In this document: positions 7,583-12,792 of the stretch, in pieces
Position numbering within the stretch: the stretch's first letter is position 1
Layout of the letters: every line of letters starts with the position of its first letter
Assembly: GCA_949295755.1 (NCBI GenBank)
Contig: CASFMG010000064.1
Span: 1-12,792, forward strand
From: an uncultured Christensenella sp.
GTDB lineage: Bacteria > Bacillota > Clostridia > Christensenellales > UBA1242
Direction: 5' to 3'
DNA length: 12,792 bases
The notes under the pieces: generated by a model
Databases searched by the model: none
The model's input: only the letters and a program-made list of their open reading frames with translations
Told to the model about the DNA's origin: nothing
Translations under genes and position numbers: made by a program

Positions 7583-7620
7583 TTGTAACAAAAAATCACC
7601 AAATTCATATAGTGATATGA
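7583..7620 (+). promoter_or_regulatory. Possible promoter and small inverted repeat before the cysteine-rich gene
   Basis: TTGTAA (7583-7588) lies 19 bp before TATAGT (7608-7613), with CATATA at 17 bp as an alternative. A 6-bp inverted repeat, TCATAT (7605-7610) and ATATGA (7615-7620), overlaps the putative -10 and could be an operator. Both elements are weak, and co-transcription from hflX is equally possible because no terminator follows hflX. Confidence 0.3.
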
Positions 7621-7685
7621 GCAAAGGAAAAAAAGAGCAAAACACAAAAGATAAAATGATTTACATATTTAAGTTTAATTTTTGT

Positions 7686-7690
7686 GGAGG
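7686..7690 (+). promoter_or_regulatory. SD site that decides the start of the cysteine-rich protein
   Basis: GGAGG at 7686-7690 lies 5 nt before ATG 7696. The in-frame GTG at 7684 overlaps this SD and has none of its own. The ATG is therefore the likely start, and the longer 71-residue reading is not. Confidence 0.8.
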
Positions 7691-7695
7691 TACAT

Positions 7696-7899
7696 ATGAA
7701 TCTTTTTGGTGGTTTCGGTAACTGCGGACACGGAACAAACAACTGCTATTCACTTATATGGTTATTGTTCCTATTGCAAATTTGTGGTTGCGACACAGGT
7801 TTCTTTGGTGGTAATAATGATTGTACGAATATTATATTCTTACTTTTATTACTCTCTTGCTGTGGCTGTGGATGTAATACACCTTGTGGCAACAACTAA
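7696..7899 (+). CDS. Small cysteine- and glycine-rich protein with duplicated hydrophobic segments
   Basis: 67 residues with ten Cys (10, 17, 30, 32, 43, 55, 56, 58, 60, 64). It alternates Gly/Asn/Cys-rich stretches with two hydrophobic runs (20-29 and 46-53). The two halves repeat with a 26-residue offset: Cys17, 30 and 32 match Cys43, 56 and 58, each pattern being N-[ND]-C, a hydrophobic run, then C-G-C. There is no cleavable signal peptide. It recalls small high-cysteine Firmicutes proteins that databases label 'chorion class high-cysteine' proteins; this is from memory and the label implies no function. Possible roles are a disulfide-cross-linked envelope or spore-layer component, or a metal-binding membrane peptide; neither is shown. 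The strong SD and the strong terminator right after the gene argue that it is a real, well-expressed gene. It is separate from hflX by 114 bp. Confidence 0.8.
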   Translation: MNLFGGFGNCGHGTNNCYSLIWLLFLLQICGCDTGFFGGNNDCTNIIFLLLLLSCCGCGCNTPCGNN

Positions 7900-7910
7900 T
7901 ACCGATAAAA

Positions 7911-7944
7911 AGAAGGCTGTAACTTTCGTTACAGTCTTTTTTTT
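7911..7944 (+). terminator. Strong intrinsic terminator after the cysteine-rich gene
   Basis: GGCTGTAAC (7915-7923) pairs with GTTACAGTC (7928-7936) as nine base pairs with one G-T, around a TTTC loop. It is followed by eight T (7937-7944). Upstream AAGA (7911-7914) can extend the stem with the first T residues. Confidence 0.9.
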
Positions 7945-8129
7945 ACAACAAAACAAAATAATCGACATAAAAATACAACATAAATATAAACAATATTCAA
8001 AAAATAAAATCGAAAACAAATAGAATGCGCAGTTTTAAGTTGATGAAATAATTTTATTTGCTCTTATTTTTTGAAAATGTTTGCAATTTAAAATTTGTTT
8101 TTTATAGTATATATTTTTTATTCAATTCG
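7945..8129. other. AT-rich intergenic stretch with no gene seen
   Basis: Between the terminator and the next promoter I see no open frame with a plausible SD, no RNA gene and no clear hairpin. A frame open from 7706 to 8023 in the +2 phase of the cysteine-rich gene continues into it, but has no SD and an ordinary low-complexity translation. Confidence 0.5.
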
Positions 8130-8158
8130 TTGACAAAAAAAATGTTATAGTATAAACT
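8130..8158 (+). promoter_or_regulatory. Promoter of the Ig-repeat surface protein gene
   Basis: A consensus TTGACA -35 (8130-8135), the only one noted in the window, is followed by TATAAA (8151-8156, 15-bp spacer) or TAAACT (8153-8158, 17-bp spacer). AGGAG (8179-8183) follows, 7 nt before the ATG. The consensus -35 suggests stronger expression than for the neighbouring genes, but this is inferred. Confidence 0.6.
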
Positions 8159-8190
8159 CTATTTGTTAAATATTATATAGGAGCATAATA

Positions 8191-11100
8191 ATGAAAAAAT
8201 CAATGAAAAAGGCTTGCATGGTTGCATTATTAACAACTTCAACATTAGCAGCAGCAGGTGTTAATGCAGTAGTTTTACCAAATAGTTATGAACTACCAAA
8301 CAAAACTGTTTATGCAGAACAAACTGCTAACGCACTCACAATGCTTGAAGTGGATGGACAAAACGCAACAGCACTTGTTGGCTCAACTTATCCAGTACCA
8401 ACAGCAAGATTGGTTGTAAACGGAGCAGAACCAACAATATTAAACCAAACAAATTACACAGTATTAAGTCCAATCAATGAAAGTGTTGATGTTGTTGAAG
8501 GAAAATTTAAAATTACAAGAATAGGTAATTATACTATCAATTATAAAATACAAAATGGTGGAAAGGAATATACAGCAACTATAACAGTTAATGGACAAGT
8601 TGGTGTAAATAAGATAAACCTTGTTGAAAATACAAAAAGAACGCTTCCAAAATATGTATGGCAAAGTTACAAAGGTGATATTTATATTCCTAGTGCCGAA
8701 GTTGAATTTGCTGACGAAGAAGTTGAAACAGAATATACAATTACAACAACAATTACAACACCATCTCAAAGAACATTGTCATTTAATGCTGAAACAGGAT
8801 TGTTAAATTATGATTCTCTTGAAGAAGGTATATATTCAGTAAGATTTGATGCAAGAACAAGTGAAGGTGTTTATCTAAATACTAGAACAGAAGAATTTAC
8901 TGTTTTGTCTGATACACAATTTGAAAAAGAATATGGCAAAGATTATGAATTAAAATTTGAATATTCAAAAACAGTTAACACGAGTGCAGATATTGGAGAA
9001 GAAATTGAACTCCCAACTCCAATTGGTAAAATGGGAGCAGAAACAACTCCTGTTTATTACACAATAGAAGCATATGTATACGTAAATGGGAAAACGGTAG
9101 ATGTAACAAGTCAAACAATAGATGGAAACAAATTTACTGCACAAAAAACATATGTTATTGATGGACAAACTTATACCATTGATAATGGTAGATATTTGTT
9201 TTATTATAATGTAACTGATGCACTTGGGAAAAAAGCAGAAAAAACTGGGTTTGAAATAAGTGGTGTAAAAGATACAAAAGCACCAGAAATTATAGTTGCT
9301 GACCCTTATTCAACAGACAATACAGAAAACATAAAAAATGTAGATTATAAACTTCAAACTAATTTCACTAATGGTAAAAATATTGTTCTTAAAGCAATTT
9401 ATGCAAAGGACCTTGGTGATAATTTAAGCGATTTGGAACTTACAAGATATATAAGAAGCACATCTCAATCAAGTTCTTCAGATGATATTTATACCGATGC
9501 ATCACAAGAAAACGATTTAATTTTTACAAAAGATATTGTGTTTAATAGAACAGATAATTTTGCTTTTGATGCAGAAACTATGATTGACGCAAAAGATCTT
9601 GGAATAGATAAACTTGAAGATGGAACATATACAGCATTTTATAAAGCAAAAGATAGTGCTGGAAACTCTGTAACATTAAATTATTCGTTTACAGTTGATT
9701 CTAACTTTGAATTTACAAAGGCACCAACTGTTGAATTTAAAGACACATTTAATAAATCAGTTTCAACAGGAGAAAAGATAACTTTTAACAAGCCTGTTGC
9801 AAGTGATGAAAATGATGATAGATTATACACACAAGTTATGTATAAGTATGACAATGATGCTAATTGGACAATTCTTGAAGTCAACGAAGACGGAAAATAT
9901 GAAATTGTTGTTGATAAAGATGGTGCAACTTCTTTAAAGATAAGAGCAAAAACAGAAAATGATGCTCCACTCACAGCCGAAGAAACTAATGCTGATAATA
10001 ATATAGAAGCATATCAAGGCTTTAAATATGGATATGATGAAGTTGAAATCTTAATAAAAGACAATAAAGATACTGCAAGACCAACAATTACAAGTCTTTC
10101 AGATTGGGCTGGTCCATACGAACAAAATGATGAAGTTATTTTGCCAACACTTACACTTACTGATGACCTTGTTGATTATGTTGATGTAAATATTATAGTA
10201 ACACACACAGAAGAAGTTGATGGTACAATAAAAACTCAAGATTTTGATGTTGAAAATGCTACTATTATTAGGTCATCAAGTGCACAAACATACACACTTA
10301 GCGGTGCAAAATTCTATGCAACACTTGCAGGAGATTATGATATTGTTTATGAAATTACCGATGCAGGTAACAACAAAACATATATATATCAAACAGTAAA
10401 TGTTGCAGAAAAAGTTGTTGTGGATGAACCAAGATTTAGTAATCTTCCAGAAGCATTAAGTGATGGAAAACTTGAACTTGGTGATTCAATAACACTTCCA
10501 GTTCCTGAGATTACAGGTGCAGGTGACAACGCAACGTATGAAGTTAATGTTATTGGACCTGTTGGAAGTCAGTTAAATAAAGAAACATTTACACCAAAGA
10601 AAACAGGAACATACACATTAGTATATTCACTCTATGTTGATGGCAGAGAAGTTGAAAGTGAAAGAAAAGAATTTAAAGTTGAAGTAAGCGATACAACCAA
10701 TCCTGATGTTAGAGTTGAATGGAACTTAAATGACTCATACGAAGTTGGAAGCAAAGTTTTAATTCCTGTATTTAGTGCAGATGATATTTCTGGAATTGAT
10801 TTAGAATCATCAAAAATTGTTATTTCTTCAAAATCATATACAAGAACAATTAAAGGTAGTGAAATGGCAGACTTATTAAATCAATATGGTTTGTGGCTTG
10901 AAGAAGAACAACAAATTGCTGAAGGAACACTTCTTCCTGAAGATAGAGAACATTCAAATCCTGGCAATTTATATGTATCATTAAACTATAATGAACAATA
11001 CACAGTAACATATACTGCTTATGATAAATCAACAAACAAAAATTCAACTGTTGTAACACACACAATTAAAGTTGGTGATTTGGTAAGTCCTGTTATTGAT

Positions 11101-11520
11101 GTTAAAGATGATATAGTTTCAAGTACGGTAAAAATTGATACAACATTATCAATAGACTTAAGCAAAATCACAGTTGAAGATAACAAAACACAAGGAATGT
11201 CTGCAAATGACATAAAAATTGTTGTAAAGAACACAACAACAGGTGTTGAAGTTAAAAATATTCACGAAGATGAAGACAATGGTAAATTTGAATATAACAT
11301 TGAAACAGCAGGCGAATATTCAATAACATTCTCTGCAACTGATGATGCTGGTAACACAGCAACAGTTACAAGAACCTTTACAGTAAACGAACCAGGAAAT
11401 TCTGGTGTAACAACCAATGAAGTCATAACAATAGTACTTTGTTGCGTTGCAGTGCTTGTACTTGCAGGTTCAATAGTTTATATGGTTGTTTCAAAAAAGA
11501 AAATGCAATCTTATAAATAA
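8191..11520 (+). CDS. Secreted, membrane-anchored surface protein with about nine Ig-like repeats
   Basis: 1109 residues. The start MKKSMKKACMVALL followed by a small-residue segment is a Sec signal peptide, with likely cleavage after VNA (26) or VYA (42). The ectodomain is made of about nine beta-sandwich units of roughly 90-145 residues. Each opens with a G-[DESK]-x-[IV]-x-[LI]-P-like strand (GSTYPVP 64, GDIYIP 162, GEEIELP 269, GKNIVL 395, GEKITF 527, NDEVILP 646, GDSITLP 764, GSKVLIP 853, TTLSID 984). Each closes with a Y-[ST]-x-x-[FY]-x-A-x-D-x-x-G-N-like strand (clearest at 480, 716, 937 and 1043). Linkers of the D-T-x-x-P type lie at 361, 627 and 834. This is the plan of bacterial Ig-like/DUF5011-type repeats in adhesins and surface scaffolds. 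Near the C-terminus a hydrophobic helix (about 1077-1100) is followed by SKKKMQSYK. There is no LPxTG motif, so anchoring is by the membrane helix and not by sortase. Ligand unknown. Start chosen from AGGAG at 8179. Confidence 0.9.
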   Translation: MKKSMKKACMVALLTTSTLAAAGVNAVVLPNSYELPNKTVYAEQTANALTMLEVDGQNATALVGSTYPVPTARLVVNGAEPTILNQTNYTVLSPINESVDVVEGKFKITRIGNYTINYKIQNGGKEYTATITVNGQVGVNKINLVENTKRTLPKYVWQSYKGDIYIPSAEVEFADEEVETEYTITTTITTPSQRTLSFNAETGLLNYDSLEEGIYSVRFDARTSEGVYLNTRTEEFTVLSDTQFEKEYGKDYELKFEYSKTVNTSADIGEEIELPTPIGKMGAETTPVYYTIEAYVYVNGKTVDVTSQTIDGNKFTAQKTYVIDGQTYTIDNGRYLFYYNVTDALGKKAEKTGFEISGVKDTKAPEIIVADPYSTDNTENIKNVDYKLQTNFTNGKNIVLKAIYAKDLGDNLSDLELTRYIRSTSQSSSSDDIYTDASQENDLIFTKDIVFNRTDNFAFDAETMIDAKDLGIDKLEDGTYTAFYKAKDSAGNSVTLNYSFTVDSNFEFTKAPTVEFKDTFNKSVSTGEKITFNKPVASDENDDRLYTQVMYKYDNDANWTILEVNEDGKYEIVVDKDGATSLKIRAKTENDAPLTAEETNADNNIEAYQGFKYGYDEVEILIKDNKDTARPTITSLSDWAGPYEQNDEVILPTLTLTDDLVDYVDVNIIVTHTEEVDGTIKTQDFDVENATIIRSSSAQTYTLSGAKFYATLAGDYDIVYEITDAGNNKTYIYQTVNVAEKVVVDEPRFSNLPEALSDGKLELGDSITLPVPEITGAGDNATYEVNVIGPVGSQLNKETFTPKKTGTYTLVYSLYVDGREVESERKEFKVEVSDTTNPDVRVEWNLNDSYEVGSKVLIPVFSADDISGIDLESSKIVISSKSYTRTIKGSEMADLLNQYGLWLEEEQQIAEGTLLPEDREHSNPGNLYVSLNYNEQYTVTYTAYDKSTNKNSTVVTHTIKVGDLVSPVIDVKDDIVSSTVKIDTTLSIDLSKITVEDNKTQGMSANDIKIVVKNTTTGVEVKNIHEDEDNGKFEYNIETAGEYSITFSATDDAGNTATVTRTFTVNEPGNSGVTTNEVITIVLCCVAVLVLAGSIVYMVVSKKKMQSYK

Positions 11521-11530
11521 ATTTAGAATT

Positions 11531-11559
11531 AAAAAACTCACTATTAAGTGAGTTTTTTT
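11531..11559 (+). terminator. Intrinsic terminator after the surface protein gene
   Basis: ACTCACT (11536-11542), an ATTA loop and AGTGAGT (11547-11553), then T to 11559. The A-run at 11531-11535 pairs with the first T residues to lengthen the stem. It lies 11 nt after the stop codon. Confidence 0.9.
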
Positions 11560-11575
11560 ATGTCTAAATTATATT

Positions 11576-11626
11576 TTGTAACTAATAGATTGTTTACTAA
11601 AATTATTATTTGTGTTAACATATAAT
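11576..11626 (+). promoter_or_regulatory. Candidate promoter of the TPR protein gene
   Basis: TTGTAA (11576-11581), a 16-bp spacer and TAAAAT (11598-11603) would start a leader of about 17 nt. A perfect TATAAT also lies at 11621-11626, but it is too close to ATG 11628 to drive a transcript that includes that codon. Neither assignment is firm. Confidence 0.3.
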
Positions 11627-11627
11627 T

Positions 11628-12792
11628 ATGAAAACACTAGAAGAAATTAAGCAAACACTAACTGGAAATTTAAATATTGATTTAGATTTATTATACAATG
11701 AAATAGCATTGCAAACGAACAATGAAACTGATTTTTTTAATCAAATGCAGGTTTGCAAATATATGAAATCGTTATGTGATACATATTCAAATAAATCGGT
11801 TGTTTATTTGCAGAAAATAAATAAACTAGAAAAAGACTTTTTTGATTATATTCAATCAAAGGTAAATATAAAAAATGGTAAAAAGCAATGGGATAATATG
11901 CTTTATTATATCAATATTGCATTCGATTATTTTGATGTAAATGACAAAAAAATTGTTTTTGATTCGTTTGAAGACTATTTTGTTTTCGCAACCCTTCATC
12001 CAAAATCTTTTCCAGTAAAATTTACAACAGGAGTTGATGGTTGGTTATATTATAAAAGAGCAATTGCTTATAAAAATTTAAAAAATTATGATATGGCAAT
12101 ACAAGATTTTAATTCTTGTATAAAATGCTCACCAATGTCATATCCTGCATATTTTGAACTTTGTAATAGTTATTTAGAATTACAAGATTATGTTAATTTA
12201 AAAATTGTTCTTGACAATTCATATGGAATAATAAAATCATTAGAAGATTTAGGAGCGTATTATTTTTTGTATTCTTTTTATTATTTAAATAAAAATAATT
12301 ATCAACTAGCAAAAGCGTGTGCACTGTATTCACTAAAATTTAATATTAGTTTGGTTATGCGCAATAAAATTGTTGAATTATTAAATAATATTATAAATAA
12401 TAATAGCATAGTTATCGATGCTTTTAATAGTTTACCTGAGAAAGTGCTAAAAAAACAAAAATTACCGTTATGGTTTGCAAAAGAAATTATGGCATCATAT
12501 TTAATAATGTATAGAAGTTGTATAAACAACATAATAAATGATAAAAATTTACAAAAAAATATCCATAAAAGACTTATGATGTTTAGGCTTAAAGCCTATA
12601 TTGAACAAATTGAAACAAATGAAACCACTTCTCAAAATATGTATATGTTTGAAGAATATGAATTTTATTTAAAACTAGACAAAAGTTGGAAAGTTATTTT
12701 TCAAAAAGATGATAAAAAATTAACAGAAGGTTCTATTATGGAGTGTGTTGATAATGATGATACAATATCTTTTGTTATAAATAAAAATGAAG
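11628..12792 (+). CDS. TPR-repeat protein, 5' part only (runs off the window)
   Basis: The frame is open from ATG 11628 to the window end, giving 388 codons with no stop seen, so the C-terminus is missing. Residues from about 139 to 205 contain tetratricopeptide-type helices: WLYYKRAIAYKNLKNYDMAI fits a TPR, including the small/aromatic spacing. A following AYFELCNSYLELQDY unit and a later YYFLYSFYYLNKNNYQLA unit continue the pattern. The N-terminal 130 residues are charged and helical, with no signal peptide or membrane helix, so it is probably a cytoplasmic scaffold or adaptor. Its partner is unknown. An in-frame TAA at 11616-11618 bounds the start, and the next in-frame Met is about 40 codons in. 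There is no SD before the ATG. It sits after a strong terminator and so is its own unit. The gene call is firm; the function is not. Confidence 0.85.
   Translation, partial: MKTLEEIKQTLTGNLNIDLDLLYNEIALQTNNETDFFNQMQVCKYMKSLCDTYSNKSVVYLQKINKLEKDFFDYIQSKVNIKNGKKQWDNMLYYINIAFDYFDVNDKKIVFDSFEDYFVFATLHPKSFPVKFTTGVDGWLYYKRAIAYKNLKNYDMAIQDFNSCIKCSPMSYPAYFELCNSYLELQDYVNLKIVLDNSYGIIKSLEDLGAYYFLYSFYYLNKNNYQLAKACALYSLKFNISLVMRNKIVELLNNIINNNSIVIDAFNSLPEKVLKKQKLPLWFAKEIMASYLIMYRSCINNIINDKNLQKNIHKRLMMFRLKAYIEQIETNETTSQNMYMFEEYEFYLKLDKSWKVIFQKDDKKLTEGSIMECVDNDDTISFVINKNE

Noticed and set aside
7684..7695. GTG start at 7684 for the cysteine-rich protein
   Set aside because: The GTG overlaps the GGAGG that serves ATG 7696 and has no SD of its own.
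7706..8023. A 105-codon open frame overlapping the cysteine-rich gene and extending through its terminator
   Set aside because: It has no SD, overlaps a gene with a strong SD in another frame, runs through a strong terminator, and its translation after the terminator is low-complexity Lys/Asn/Ile sequence.
8191..8225. Cys9 in the start of the surface protein considered as a lipoprotein lipobox
   Set aside because: Residues KKAC lie before the hydrophobic core and do not fit L-[AS]-[GA]-C; a normal Sec signal peptide fits better.
11400..11520. Search for a sortase signal at the end of the surface protein
   Set aside because: No LPxTG-like motif precedes the C-terminal helix; the segment before it is EPGNSGVTTNE.
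12302..12532. Minus-strand open frame opposite the TPR gene
   Set aside because: It lies inside a longer plus-strand frame with TPR character and shows no SD or recognisable sequence.

Overview
The window is strongly AT-rich, with A/T-rich codons throughout, purine-rich Shine-Dalgarno (SD) sites (GGAGG, AAGGAG, AGGAG) and intrinsic terminators ending in T-runs. This suggests a low-GC Firmicutes-like bacterium, probably an uncultured gut-type Clostridia or Bacilli lineage; the placement is inference. All complete genes stop at TAA or TAG and none at TGA. Trp is encoded by TGG and no gene has an internal TGA, so the standard code fits. I see no rRNA, tRNA, CRISPR array or insertion sequence.

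Layout. (1) 116-2788 (+): a VirB4-type secretion/conjugation ATPase whose N-terminus carries a two-helix PrgI/VirB3-like membrane module. It has its own promoter and a weak terminator. (2) 2944-4734 (+): a 596-residue soluble protein of no family I recognise, behind a near-consensus promoter. (3) 4741-5664 (-): class II fructose-bisphosphate aldolase, convergent with gene 2. A perfect dyad terminator lies between them and contains both stop codons. (4) 5776-6453 (+): a 225-residue protein with an N-terminal membrane anchor, divergent from the aldolase. (5) 6514-7581 (+): the GTPase HflX, in a form lacking the usual C-terminal domain. (6) 7696-7899 (+): a 67-residue cysteine-rich protein built from an internal duplication, with a strong terminator. 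(7) 8191-11520 (+): a 1109-residue secreted, membrane-anchored surface protein made of about nine Ig-like repeats. (8) 11628-window end (+): the 5' part of a cytoplasmic TPR protein.

Most genes look like single transcription units, each with its own promoter and often its own terminator, so there is no obvious operon. The aldolase (glycolysis) and HflX (ribosome rescue/splitting) are housekeeping genes. The VirB4-like ATPase, the cysteine-rich protein and the Ig-repeat protein relate to the cell envelope and are the most distinctive content. No other type IV secretion gene is recognisable in the window, so the ATPase appears isolated here, although its upstream neighbours lie outside the window. 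I found no clear defence or other multi-gene novel system. The most interesting items are the duplicated cysteine-rich microprotein, the PrgI-VirB4 fusion and the terminator that encodes both flanking C-termini.
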